Shown here: positions 1 to 7,239 of the stretch, in pieces
Layout of the letters: every line of letters begins with the position of its first letter
How positions within the stretch are numbered: position 1 is the stretch's first letter
From: an uncultured Oscillibacter sp.
GTDB taxonomy: Bacteria > Bacillota_A > Clostridia > Oscillospirales > Oscillospiraceae
Assembly (NCBI GenBank): GCA_951800675.1
Contig: CATOKC010000110.1
Location: 1-10,688 of the forward strand
Length of the DNA: 10,688 bases
Direction of reading: 5' to 3'
Notes under the pieces: model-generated
Databases searched by the model: none
The model's input: the letters and a program-made list of their open reading frames with translations, nothing else
What the model was told of the DNA's origin: nothing
Translations under genes and position numbers: made by a program

Positions 1-1137
1 CTCCCGGACAACCCGCAGGGCCTCGCGGGCCAACGGCTCCATCTTCACAAACCACTGGGCGGAGATCAGGGGCTCCACGTCGTTGTGGCAGCGGTAGCAG
101 GTGCCCACGTTGTGGCTGTAGGGCTCAGTCTTCACCAGATACCCCTGCGCCTCCAAATCCTTCACGATGGCCTTCCGGCACTCATAGCGGTCCATCCCGT
201 TGTAGGGCCCGCCGTTTTCGTTGATTTTCCCGTCGTCCCCGATGCAGCGGATGACCTCCAGGTTGTGCCGGAGGCCCACCTCGAAGTCGTTGGGGTCGTG
301 GGCGGGGGTCATCTTCACCGCACCGGTGCCGAAACCCAGCTCCACGTACTCGTCGGCCACGATGGGAATCTCCCGGTTCATAATGGGCAGGATGCAGGTC
401 TTGCCCACCAGATGCTTGAACCGCTCATCCTCCGGGTTCACAGCAACGCCCGTGTCGCCCATCATGGTTTCGGGCCGGGTGGTGGCTACCACCAGGTCGC
501 CGGACCCGTCGGTGAGGGGATAGCGGATGTGCCAGAGGTGGCCGGGCTTGTCCTGGTACTCCACCTCCGCGTCGGAGAGGGCGGTGACGCAGTGGGGGCA
601 CCAGTTGATAATGCGGCTACCCTTGTAGATGAGTCCCTTGTCATAGAGCTCACAGAAGGTCTCCCGGACGGCCTTGGAGCAGCCCTCGTCCATGGTAAAG
701 CGGGACCGGGACCAGTCGCAGGACACACCCATCTTTTTTTGCTGCTGGACAATACGGTCGCCGTACTTTTCCTTCCACTGCCAGACCCGCTGGAGGAACT
801 TCTCCCTCCCCAGGTCATAGCGGGTCAGGCCCTCCTTAGTCCGCAGCTCCTCCTCCACCTTGATCTGGGTGGCGATGCCGGCGTGGTCCACGCCGGGGAC
901 CCAGAGGGCGGCGTAGCCCTGCATCCGCTTGAAGCGGGTGAGAATGTCCTGGAGGGTGCAGTCCATGGCGTGGCCCATGTGAAGCTGTCCCGTGACGTTG
1001 GGGGGCGGCATGACGATGGAGAAGGGCTTTTTCGCGGGGTCCGGGTCGCCGTTAAAGCACCCGGCGTTTTCCCACATCTCGTAGACGCGGCCCTCCACCT
1101 GCTGGGGTTCGTACACTTTCGGCAGTTCTTTTTTCAT
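1..1137 (-). CDS. valS: Valyl-tRNA synthetase (N-terminal part, cut by window edge)
   Basis: This cytoplasmic enzyme charges tRNA-Val with valine and edits mischarged threonine. The frame is open from the ATG at 1137 to the window edge, giving the first 379 residues of a protein usually near 880. Visible are the class I motif [13 protein letters not shown] (HIGH equivalent HMGH, about residues 53-56), [13 protein letters not shown], the editing-domain signature [15 protein letters not shown], and [16 protein letters not shown]. The KMSKS loop and anticodon-binding region lie outside the window. The start is supported by GGAGA about 9 nt upstream and by alignment to the normal N-terminus of the family. 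The stop of the YcxB-like gene is only 32 nt upstream, with no room for its own leader. It should therefore be the last visible gene of the transcript controlled by the valine T-box at about 1955-2195. Confidence 0.97.
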   Translation of the reverse strand, partial: MKKELPKVYEPQQVEGRVYEMWENAGCFNGDPDPAKKPFSIVMPPPNVTGQLHMGHAMDCTLQDILTRFKRMQGYAALWVPGVDHAGIATQIKVEEELRTKEGLTRYDLGREKFLQRVWQWKEKYGDRIVQQQKKMGVSCDWSRSRFTMDEGCSKAVRETFCELYDKGLIYKGSRIINWCPHCVTALSDAEVEYQDKPGHLWHIRYPLTDGSGDLVVATTRPETMMGDTGVAVNPEDERFKHLVGKTCILPIMNREIPIVADEYVELGFGTGAVKMTPAHDPNDFEVGLRHNLEVIRCIGDDGKINENGGPYNGMDRYECRKAIVKDLEAQGYLVKTEPYSHNVGTCYRCHNDVEPLISAQWFVKMEPLAREALRVVRE

Positions 1138-1169
1138 GTTGATTTCTCCTATTCTGTAAGCTTGTATTC

Positions 1170-1694
1170 TTACTTAATATATGCCATCGGCTTTCCGGTT
1201 TTTTCGGTGATGAAGGTCCGGAACTCCTCGGCCGTCCCGCCGCTCAGGGAAGCTTTGTCATAAATCTGTCCGTGCTGGCGGCTGAACAGGAGCACAAAGT
1301 AATCCTCTGTCTCGCACACCTGCTGAACCGCCTCATAATGAAATTCCGTGGCCGCCGCCTCTGTTGTTGAGGTGTAACTCTCCTCTGTAAAAACACTCTT
1401 CGCGGACGATGTGCCGGGCAGCAGCTTCTTTTGGGCAAAGAAGGCGTTGACCTGATCCTCAGTAAACAATATCGCGATCAATATTACACCGACGCCGCAG
1501 TTCAGGGTGTCCCGAAGGGTCCACGGTTCGTCCAGAAGCCGCCGTGCGGCAATCAGCAAAATCGCCAGCGCCACGATACACCAGCCAAATATATGGCTCC
1601 TCCGGCTGCGCTTTTCCCGAATCGTCTTGCGCAGGGCCCTGGCCAGGGCGGTCAAGCCCTTTTGATCGTATCTTGTCTCAAACTGAAATTCCAT
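1170..1694 (-). CDS. YcxB-like small membrane protein
   Basis: A 174-residue protein of unknown function resembling the YcxB family. It has a short polar N-terminus with a basic stretch ([11 protein letters not shown], about 22-32). Two predicted membrane segments follow, at about residues 36-52 ([17 protein letters not shown]) and 66-80 ([15 protein letters not shown]). The soluble C-terminal half contains the family-like pattern of a strand ending in [10 protein letters not shown], then [19 protein letters not shown]. The start ATG lies 7 nt after the stop of the upstream 79-residue gene and has AAAGGA about 11 nt before it. The next gene is valS, 32 nt downstream, so the protein is predicted to be co-transcribed with valS behind a valine T-box. 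Family assignment is by pattern recognition only. The cellular role is not known. Confidence 0.75.
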   Translation of the reverse strand: MEFQFETRYDQKGLTALARALRKTIREKRSRRSHIFGWCIVALAILLIAARRLLDEPWTLRDTLNCGVGVILIAILFTEDQVNAFFAQKKLLPGTSSAKSVFTEESYTSTTEAAATEFHYEAVQQVCETEDYFVLLFSRQHGQIYDKASLSGGTAEEFRTFITEKTGKPMAYIK

Positions 1695-1701
1695 CGCTAT
1701 T

Positions 1702-1941
1702 TTATCCTTTCCACAGGCCAGCCAAATTCCCGCTCCAGGAAGTCCCGGGAGCCTCCGCGCCAGTCCAATAGAGGATTGCCGCGCCGCAACCGGCCAAAAA
1801 CATCCCCAGGAGCTTCATTGCGAGCCACAGTCCCAGGAAAAGGCCATAGCCTCCACGGGCCAATCTTTCCCGTTTCGCGGAAGCCCGCCACCATGCTTTC
1901 CGGTCCTCCTCCGTCAGGACCGCCCTCACCCGGAATACCAT
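1702..1941 (-). CDS. Small membrane protein, 79 residues, first gene behind the T-box
   Basis: I chose the ATG at 1941 because GGAGGAG sits about 5 nt before it and because it begins just after the T-box terminator. An upstream ATG at 2136 in the same frame lies inside the structured leader and would translate the T-box and terminator, so it is rejected. The product has a charged N-terminus (TEEDRKAWWRASAKRERLARG), one long hydrophobic segment at about residues 33-59, and a short Gly/Trp-containing tail. Its layout (short strand, charged helix, membrane segment) resembles the N-terminal half of YcxB-like proteins such as the next gene. It may be a shortened paralogue or a separate small protein acting with it. 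No function can be assigned from sequence. Confidence 0.6.
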   Translation of the reverse strand: MVFRVRAVLTEEDRKAWWRASAKRERLARGGYGLFLGLWLAMKLLGMFLAGCGAAILYWTGAEAPGTSWSGNLAGLWKG

Positions 1942-1954
1942 CTCAGCTCCTCCG

Positions 1955-1990
1955 AAAAAGAAAACCGCCCCAAGCCATCGGCTCAGGGCG
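1955..1990 (-). terminator. Intrinsic terminator of the T-box
   Basis: On the minus strand CGCCC-TG-AGCC, loop GAT, GGCT-TG-GGGCG is followed by GTTTTCTTTTT. The hairpin sits directly after the T-box antiterminator and ends about 14 nt before the start codon of the 79-residue gene. It is the OFF state of the T-box switch. It would also stop transcripts arriving from sigE. Confidence 0.88.
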
Positions 1991-2195
1991 AATACAAATC
2001 CGCGGTACCACCTGAATTTCCCTCGCGGGACACTCGTCTCCCCTCTAACGGCGGGACCTCCGTCGCGGCCTACTCTCCGTTCAGCCGCGCCGCTCCGGGA
2101 CGACTTCCCCCGCCGCCTTGGGGACGCTCTCACCATCCGCGTCCTCTCTTGGCCTCGGCAGGCCGGGTACTGCTTCCCTTCCTCGCGTTTGTACA
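1955..2195 (-). promoter_or_regulatory. Valine T-box leader (tRNA-Val-sensing transcription attenuator)
   Basis: The minus strand carries the T-box core AGGTGGTACCGCGG (plus positions 2000-2013) within an antiterminator closed by AAAT (2016-2019) and ATTT (1996-1999). Upstream is a Stem I. Its distal hairpin is GGACGC, loop GGATGGTGAGA, GCGTCC (plus 2125-2147), with the conserved GGTGAGA loop. The specifier loop is formed by AGTA on the 5' side and GAA-GTC-G on the 3' side, placing specifier GTC (valine) at 2102-2104, followed by the expected purine. A second GAAC...AGTA motif suggests Stem II. A terminator follows at 1955-1990. In this class, uncharged tRNA-Val pairs with the specifier and with TGGT in the antiterminator, allowing transcription onward. 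The specifier matches valS, the third gene downstream. The full fold is my hand inference. Confidence 0.9.
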
Positions 2196-2201
2196 GGGGC
2201 C

Positions 2202-2231
2202 AGTATACTACACCCCGTCCCGCCTTGTCAA
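2202..2231 (-). promoter_or_regulatory. Sigma-A type promoter for the T-box/valS transcript
   Basis: The minus strand has TTGACA (plus 2226-2231), an 18-nt spacer, and TATACT (plus 2202-2207). The -35 box is perfect and the -10 box is one base off consensus. The expected start is near 2195, just before the T-box Stem I. The sigE stop codon TGA lies inside the -35 box. Confidence 0.85.
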
Positions 2232-2926
2232 GACAGGCGCAGAATTTCCTTCTTCAACCGGCTGATAATCCGCTTTTCCAGCCGGGAAATGTAGGACTGG
2301 GAGATGCCCAGCCGGTCCGCCACCTCCTTCTGGGTCTGCTCCTTCCCGCCCCCCAGGCCGAAGCGGAGGGTGATGATCTCTTTTTCCCGGGGAGAAAGCG
2401 TGCTGATGGCCTGGGCCAGCAGGGAGCGGTCCACGTCCTCCTCAATGGGCCGCATGACCACGTCCTCGTCGGTGCCCAGCACGTCGGAGAGCAGCAGCTC
2501 GTTGCCGTCCCAGTCCGTGTTCAGGGGCTCGTCGAAGGACACCTCTCCCCGGCGGGAGGCGTTCTTGCGAAGGTACATGAGGATTTCATTTTCGATGCAC
2601 CGGGAGGCGTAGGTGGCCAGCTTGATATTCTTATCCGTCCGATAGGTCTCCACCGCCTTGATCAGGCCGATGGTCCCAATGGAGATCAGGTCCTCGATGT
2701 TGATACCCGTATTTTCAAACCGCCGGGCGATGTACACCACCAGCCGCAGGTTATGTTCGATCAGCTCCTGCCGGGCGGCCTCGTCCATGTTGGACAGCAG
2801 CTCCGCCTCCCGCTCCCGGGTCAGGGGCGGAGGCAGGGTGTCGCTGCCCCCGATATAATGGATCCCCGCCGAGGGCCAGAGCCCCAGCCGGATCAGCAGC
2901 CTTCTCAGTTTTCCCAGCAGTTCCAT
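2228..2926 (-). CDS. sigE: RNA polymerase sporulation sigma factor SigE (pro-form)
   Basis: SigE directs early mother-cell transcription during endospore formation. The 232-residue product contains the diagnostic block [20 protein letters not shown] followed by [12 protein letters not shown] (about 61-92, sigma region 2). It also has [20 protein letters not shown] (about 132-151) and the region 4 helix-turn-helix [20 protein letters not shown] (198-217). The N-terminal stretch before [12 protein letters not shown] (from residue 24) corresponds to the pro-sequence. By analogy with Bacillus subtilis, SpoIIGA would cleave it near residue 23-24. The ATG has AAAGGGAGG 5 nt upstream. It lies inside the 3' part of spoIIGA, as expected for an spoIIG operon. 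No terminator follows; the next promoter begins within the stop codon. Confidence 0.97.
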   Translation of the reverse strand: MELLGKLRRLLIRLGLWPSAGIHYIGGSDTLPPPLTREREAELLSNMDEAARQELIEHNLRLVVYIARRFENTGINIEDLISIGTIGLIKAVETYRTDKNIKLATYASRCIENEILMYLRKNASRRGEVSFDEPLNTDWDGNELLLSDVLGTDEDVVMRPIEEDVDRSLLAQAISTLSPREKEIITLRFGLGGGKEQTQKEVADRLGISQSYISRLEKRIISRLKKEILRLS

Positions 2927-3797
2927 GTCGTCCTCCCTTTCCAGCCGGCCCGCCCCACAGCGCCGCGCACTCTCCCCCCAGAGCCGTGGGGGACAGGGCC
3001 GCCGTCAGCCCCGGATACCGGGTTCCGTTGATCTCTGTCCAGTCCGTCCGGATCGCCAGCAGCAGTCCCCCCGCCGTTCCCACAGCCCGGTAGGGCGTCA
3101 GCCGGGGCCGCAGGGTGGGCGCGATGGCCCGCAGGGGCTCCAGCAGCTCCTCCGGAGCCTCCAGGCCCCGCTGCCGCAGCAGCCGCACCGCCTCCGGCGG
3201 CAAAGCGGCGTCCAGAGCCCCCGGGGCCGCCACCAGCGCCGCCCGGCCATCCGGGGCCCGGAGGCCGCTGCCCGTGTCCCACAGGGCCGTCAGCTCCGCC
3301 GTCCGTCCGGCGATGGAAACCCGAACCGGCAGCAGCTCCCCCCGAACCCCGTGGGACGCCGCCGCCCGGAATACTACGGAGAGGATGGCGTAGGCCGCCG
3401 TCCCGCCAACCGCCAGGGCCTTGGCGTCTACGTTGGTGTAAAACACGCCGTTTATCACCGGGACGCCCCCCCCGGCAAGCAAGCCCAGTCCCAGCACGCA
3501 GCCCGCCATGGCACAGGAGACGGCGAAAAACAGCAGCACAAGCCGCAGCAGCTTCTCCTCCCCGCCATAGGCGATGAGCCCCAGCAGCACTCCCGCCGCC
3601 AGCTTCACCGGCGTCTGGGCCAGAAAGCCCAGCCCCGGCAAAAACACCGCCGCCGCGTAAACGCCCCCGGCCAGGGCCGCCAGGGCGTAGCGTCTCCGCC
3701 GCAGGGGCAGTCCCGCAAGGCGGGCGGCGCAGAGGAGGAGCAGATAGTCCATCAGGGCGTTCAGCACAAACACGCTGTCGATGTAGATGACCGTCAC
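2751..3797 (-). CDS. spoIIGA: Sporulation sigma-E factor-processing peptidase SpoIIGA
   Basis: SpoIIGA is a membrane-bound aspartic protease at the sporulation septum that activates pro-SigE. I place the start at GTG 3797, which gives an N-terminus [20 protein letters not shown] matching the family's usual first membrane segment. The frame is open further up to an ATG at 3857, but that would add 20 residues across the likely promoter. Several hydrophobic segments fill about residues 1-145. The soluble protease domain contains DTGSGLRAP with the catalytic Asp near residue 174, and later [10 protein letters not shown]. The family is about 300 residues. The final roughly 58 codons of this 348-residue frame overlap sigE and read as Gly/Ala/Arg/Pro-rich out-of-frame sequence. 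The tail is probably not functional, or a frameshift near 2930-2960 removed the normal stop. Confidence 0.9.
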   Translation of the reverse strand: MTVIYIDSVFVLNALMDYLLLLCAARLAGLPLRRRRYALAALAGGVYAAAVFLPGLGFLAQTPVKLAAGVLLGLIAYGGEEKLLRLVLLFFAVSCAMAGCVLGLGLLAGGGVPVINGVFYTNVDAKALAVGGTAAYAILSVVFRAAASHGVRGELLPVRVSIAGRTAELTALWDTGSGLRAPDGRAALVAAPGALDAALPPEAVRLLRQRGLEAPEELLEPLRAIAPTLRPRLTPYRAVGTAGGLLLAIRTDWTEINGTRYPGLTAALSPTALGGECAALWGGPAGKGGRHGTAGKTEKAADPAGALALGGDPLYRGQRHPASAPDPGAGGGAAVQHGRGRPAGADRT

Positions 3798-3824
3798 GGC
3801 GTCCCGCCCCCTTTTCCAAGGGAT

Positions 3825-3859
3825 ATTATAGGACAGGTGGACCGGGAAAGCGGTCACAA
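3825..3859 (-). promoter_or_regulatory. Candidate spoIIG promoter
   Basis: The minus strand has a perfect TATAAT (plus 3825-3830) about 28 nt before the spoIIGA GTG. No good -35 lies at 17 nt. A weak TTGTGA (plus 3854-3859) lies at 23 nt. In B. subtilis the spoIIG promoter also has an unusually long spacer and is activated by Spo0A, which would fit. I see no perfect Spo0A box (TGTCGAA) nearby, so the regulator is only inferred. Confidence 0.45.
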
Positions 3860-3880
3860 TATGGGAGGGAATTTTCCACG

Positions 3881-3906
3881 AAAAAAGGCGCCGCTCTCGC
3901 GGCGCC
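3881..3906 (-). terminator. Intrinsic terminator after the PBP gene
   Basis: An 8-bp perfect stem (3887-3894 with 3899-3906, loop of 4) is followed on the minus strand by six T (plus 3881-3886). It lies 20 nt after the PBP stop and separates that gene from spoIIGA. Confidence 0.92.
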
Positions 3907-3925
3907 TTTCCATCTGCGTTTTCTG

Positions 3926-6619
3926 CTACATCGCAATGCCCCAGAGGTCGTCGAAGAGTCCTCCGCCGCCATCCGGGTCCGTTGTTCCCGGCTCCTCCGG
4001 CTCCGCGGGGGTCACCGGGTCCGGCGTGGGCGGCGGCGGGCCATAGCCCTCGTGGCTCTCGCCGGGACTGGGGACGTAGGGCTCCGAGGGATTGGCTGTG
4101 GTCCCTCCGCTCGGGTTGTTGGGGTCTATGGGATTTATCGGGTCCAGGGGATTCTCCGGCAGGGGCACGCCCTCATGGACGGGACAGCCTCCCGTGGGAT
4201 TCGTCTCGGAGGGCTCCTTGGCCTTTTCCAGGGTGCTGATGAGATAGGCGTCGTCGTCCGCCTTGATGCTGGGGCCATAATCCTCCCGAACGTAGTCCAG
4301 ATAGGCCCGCTGCTCCACCACCGCCTCCGGGCAGGTCTCCCCCGCCAGGCAATGGCCCTCGGTGCAGTAGGACACCACCTTGTGGATGGTGCAATCTTCG
4401 GTAGGCCCGGTGCCCGACGCTGCCGTAAAGCTGGCGGTCCGGCCTCCCCGGGGGTCTGCCCGGCAGGCGTCCGTGGGCCGCATGCCGCTGTCCAGACAGA
4501 CGCTGATGGTGGTCAGCCCCGTGGCGGGCTTGTTCTCAAAGTCCTTGTCCGGCAGCTCCATGTGGAGGGGCTCCATGACCTTTTTCCACATGGTGATGGC
4601 CGGGTTCCCGTTGTAGCTGATGCGCTCCGGGTCCTCATAGCCTGTCCACACCGCCGCCACGTAATAGGGGGTAAAGCCTACGAAGTAGCGGTCCTTGTTG
4701 TCGTTGGTGGTTCCGGTTTTTCCGGCGATGTGCATGCCGCCAAACCGGGCCTGTCCGCCGGTGCCGTTGGACACGGCGTTTTTCAGCATTTCCGTCATCA
4801 GGTAGGCCGTGGTTTCCTTCATGGCCACGTGGCTTTCGCTCTCGTTTTCCAGCACCGTCACCTCCTGCCCGGTGGCGTTGTCAACGCGGGTGACACGGAC
4901 ATAGGTCCGGGGTTCGTTGTACACGCCGTTGTTGGCAAAGCAGGCGTAGGCCGCCGCCATTTCCACAGTGTTCAGTCCCCGGGTCAGGCCGCCCATGCCC
5001 AAGGCGCCCACTACCATGTCATCCGCCACCAGCCCCAGGTTCAAATTCTCCGTGGCGAAGCGGTAAGCCTCCTCCACCCCCACGGACTGGAGGGCCTGGA
5101 CGGCGATGGTGTTGATGGACTGCCGGACGCCGGTCTGCACCGTGGTAAAGCCGGTGAACTTGTTAGGGGAGTTCTTGGGCCAGGGGTTCCCATTGAGCTC
5201 CTGCACGGGGTAGTTGTCAAAGACGGACCCCGGGCTGATGGTCCCCGCGTCCAGGGCGGGGGCATAAGCCGTCAGGGGCTTCATGGAGGAGCCCACCTGC
5301 CGCTTGGCCGTGGCGCAGTTCCAGCCCAAGTTCTCCTGTTTCTCCCCCACTTTGCCAACCATCGCCACGATGTCCGCCGTGTAGGGGTCCAGAATGGTGA
5401 TAGCGGACTGGAGCTGCTGGCCGTTCCGGGAGGTAACATCCAGGTTGCTCCGGTCCTCATAGATGCTCTCCGCCAGGGCTTGAATGTCCGGGTCCAGGGT
5501 GGTGTAGATGCGGTAGCCACTGTTGTAGAGGCGGGTATACGCCTCTTCTTCTCCGATACCGAACTCATCCTGAAGTCCCTGAACCACGTCCCGGATCACC
5601 TGATCCACAAACCAGGAGTTGATCTCCACCTCGCCCGCGACCTCTTCCACAATCTCCTCGGCGGAGGTGGACCCGTCGGCGAATTGCAGGACCTCCGCCT
5701 TGGCGGCCTCGGCCTGGGCCTTGGTAATATAGGGAAGACCCGTCTCAGGGTTAATGACGTTTTCGTCACACATTTTGTTCAGGATTGTCTCCTGGCGGTT
5801 CTTGTTCAGCTCCCGGGGTGTGACCTTGGTGCCGTCCTCCCGGGTGTAGGTGATGTCGTACAAGGGCCCAAAGAGGGAGGGATTGTTAGTAATGGCGATG
5901 ATACAGGCGCTTTCCGCCAGGCTCAGGTCCTTGGCGTCCTTGCCAAAATAGAACTGAGCCGCCGTTTGGACGCCGTAGCAGCCCTGTCCCAGGTAGATGT
6001 CGTTCAGGTACTGCTCCAGGATATACTCTTTTCCGTAGTTCTTCTCAAACTCCAGGGCCCGGAAAATCTCCCGGACCTTCCGGTTGACATAGGGCTTGTT
6101 GTCCTTTGTCATGTTTTTCAGCACCTGTTGGGTGATGGTGGAGCCTCCGTAGCTGCCGTCCCCGGTGATCAGCTCCTTCACCGCCCCCAGGGTCCGCTTC
6201 CAGTCCACGCCCTGGTGCTTGAAAAACCGCTCGTCCTCGATGGAAACGGCGGCCTGCCACAGATAAGGGGACATCTCATCGAAGCTCACCAGAATGCGGT
6301 TTTCCGCGCCGTGAACGCTCTGGAGCTCCTTCCAGGCGCCCGTCTCCTTATCCTGATAATAGATAAAGGAGCTGAGCTTCATGGTGTAGTCCTCCGCCCG
6401 TACCGCCACGTTGGGAGTGACCACCGTGTCGATATACTCCTTAAAGAAGTGCAGGCCGACCAGCGCCGTGCAGACGCCGATGAGCAGAACCGTCCACAGC
6501 GTAATAAAAATCCACTTCACCGCGCCCAGGGCAATCCGCACCGGGGAGGGCTTTCTGGATTTCCTGCGCCGCTGGGGCTGCTGGGGGGAGGGCTGTTCTC
6601 TTCTTCCGTGCTGCTCCAA
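3926..6619 (-). CDS. Class A penicillin-binding protein (PBP1A type)
   Basis: A bifunctional peptidoglycan glycosyltransferase/DD-transpeptidase anchored in the membrane. I choose TTG 6619 because a full AAGGAGGT lies at 6630-6637, giving 897 residues. The frame is open to another TTG at 6754, which lacks such a site and includes the likely promoter. In order: a basic cytoplasmic tail, one membrane segment (about 36-58), and a GT51 domain with EDERFFKHQG (catalytic Glu about 128), GGSTITQQ (158-165) and KEYILEQYLN. The transpeptidase domain has SSMK (nucleophile Ser about 444), SIN (501-503) and KTGTT (634-638). The C-terminus carries about nine cysteines in roughly 110 residues (DACRAD, DCTIHKVVSYCTEGHC, ETC, GGCPVH). 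A Pro/Asn/Gly-rich tail of about 80 residues follows. It is likely monocistronic. Confidence 0.95.
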   Translation of the reverse strand: MEQHGRREQPSPQQPQRRRKSRKPSPVRIALGAVKWIFITLWTVLLIGVCTALVGLHFFKEYIDTVVTPNVAVRAEDYTMKLSSFIYYQDKETGAWKELQSVHGAENRILVSFDEMSPYLWQAAVSIEDERFFKHQGVDWKRTLGAVKELITGDGSYGGSTITQQVLKNMTKDNKPYVNRKVREIFRALEFEKNYGKEYILEQYLNDIYLGQGCYGVQTAAQFYFGKDAKDLSLAESACIIAITNNPSLFGPLYDITYTREDGTKVTPRELNKNRQETILNKMCDENVINPETGLPYITKAQAEAAKAEVLQFADGSTSAEEIVEEVAGEVEINSWFVDQVIRDVVQGLQDEFGIGEEEAYTRLYNSGYRIYTTLDPDIQALAESIYEDRSNLDVTSRNGQQLQSAITILDPYTADIVAMVGKVGEKQENLGWNCATAKRQVGSSMKPLTAYAPALDAGTISPGSVFDNYPVQELNGNPWPKNSPNKFTGFTTVQTGVRQSINTIAVQALQSVGVEEAYRFATENLNLGLVADDMVVGALGMGGLTRGLNTVEMAAAYACFANNGVYNEPRTYVRVTRVDNATGQEVTVLENESESHVAMKETTAYLMTEMLKNAVSNGTGGQARFGGMHIAGKTGTTNDNKDRYFVGFTPYYVAAVWTGYEDPERISYNGNPAITMWKKVMEPLHMELPDKDFENKPATGLTTISVCLDSGMRPTDACRADPRGGRTASFTAASGTGPTEDCTIHKVVSYCTEGHCLAGETCPEAVVEQRAYLDYVREDYGPSIKADDDAYLISTLEKAKEPSETNPTGGCPVHEGVPLPENPLDPINPIDPNNPSGGTTANPSEPYVPSPGESHEGYGPPPPTPDPVTPAEPEEPGTTDPDGGGGLFDDLWGIAM

Positions 6620-6629
6620 AATAACGAAT

Positions 6630-6637
6630 ACCTCCTT
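6630..6637 (-). promoter_or_regulatory. Ribosome binding site deciding the PBP start
   Basis: The minus strand reads AAGGAGGT, a full match to the anti-Shine-Dalgarno sequence, 10 nt before TTG 6619 (an in-frame ATT lies closer). It favours a start 45 codons downstream of the longest open frame. Confidence 0.7.
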
Positions 6638-6734
6638 CAACAGGGATACCGCTCCCGCCCGGGTTTTGGGGCGGAGCGCGTCAAAGCCAGTCGTTTCCTG
6701 GGTTTCCAGAAATGTCCGGAGTCCCTTGTTTTCT

Positions 6735-6763
6735 ATTGTACCATGCGCTGTCAATATTGAAAA
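6735..6763 (-). promoter_or_regulatory. Candidate promoter of the PBP gene
   Basis: The minus strand has TTTTCA (plus 6758-6763), a 17-nt spacer, and TACAAT (plus 6735-6740). The -10 box is good and the -35 box moderate. Transcription would begin near 6728, downstream of the upstream TTG at 6754, supporting the later start at 6619. Confidence 0.5.
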
Positions 6764-6873
6764 TGTCGGATTTCGCTGAAAAAAAGTTCCCGCGCCGCAT
6801 GGATTTATGAGTTTTGGGCAGACTAACTCCCACCGGCGCTGTCAACTTTTCACCTTTTTCACGAATTCTGCTC

Positions 6874-6902
6874 TTGCATTTGCCGGCGTTTCCGTGTAAA
6901 AT
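6874..6902 (+). promoter_or_regulatory. Promoter of the DUF1292 gene
   Basis: TTGCAT (6874-6879), a 17-nt spacer, and TAAAAT (6897-6902). The start would be near 6909, leaving a short leader that ends in AAAAGGAGG before the ATG. It is divergent from the PBP promoter, about 110 nt away. Confidence 0.7.
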
Positions 6903-6931
6903 ACAGTTGAGTCCAGAAAAGGAGGCCCTGT

Positions 6932-7213
6932 ATGAGTGAAGATTTCGGCCCCACCTTCCTGACCGTTACCGACGAGGAGGGGAACGAGCTGGTCCTGGAG
7001 TTCATGGACGCTCTGGAGCACAACGGCCAGCTTTACCAGGCCTTTTTCCCCGCTGAGACGGAGGGGGAGGAGGATGACCCGGACGCCGGGCTGGTGATTT
7101 TAAAGGTACTCCACGAGGACGGCGAGGATGTGCTCTCCACCCTGGACTCCGACGAGGAGCTGGAGGCGGTCTACGAGCTGTTTATGGAGTCCCTCTTCGA
7201 CGGCGAGGAATGA
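6932..7213 (+). CDS. DUF1292 (UPF0473) family protein
   Basis: A 93-residue, strongly acidic cytoplasmic protein. The pattern LTVTDEEGNELVLEFMDALEH...GQLYQAFFPAE, then an acidic loop, then GLVILKVLHEDGEDVLSTLDSDEEL, matches DUF1292 proteins widespread in Firmicutes. The family has no established biochemical role. AAAAGGAGG lies 6 nt before the ATG and a clear promoter is present. The stop is followed only about 30 nt later by the closing stem of a structured RNA (about 7244-7440), with no terminator between. Confidence 0.9.
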   Translation: MSEDFGPTFLTVTDEEGNELVLEFMDALEHNGQLYQAFFPAETEGEEDDPDAGLVILKVLHEDGEDVLSTLDSDEELEAVYELFMESLFDGEE

Positions 7214-7239
7214 CCGGGCGGATTACAACCAAACATAGA

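Noticed and set aside
85..1263. A 392-codon plus-strand open frame opposite valS
   Set aside because: The minus strand encodes clear valyl-tRNA synthetase motifs. The antisense frame runs past the valS start into the next gene and has no recognisable domain.
1942..2136. N-terminal extension of the 79-residue protein to the ATG at 2136
   Set aside because: The added 65 codons would translate the T-box Stem I, antiterminator and terminator. A better ribosome binding site lies at the ATG 1941.
2189..3031. Plus-strand frames of 280 codons and similar opposite sigE and spoIIGA
   Set aside because: They are shadows of the recognised minus-strand genes, Pro/Gln/Arg-rich and without a family match.
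4052..6760. A 902-codon plus-strand open frame opposite the PBP gene
   Set aside because: It is antisense to a protein with full GT51 and transpeptidase motifs. Its Val/Leu/Gly/His-rich translation matches no family, and such frames are common opposite GC-rich genes.
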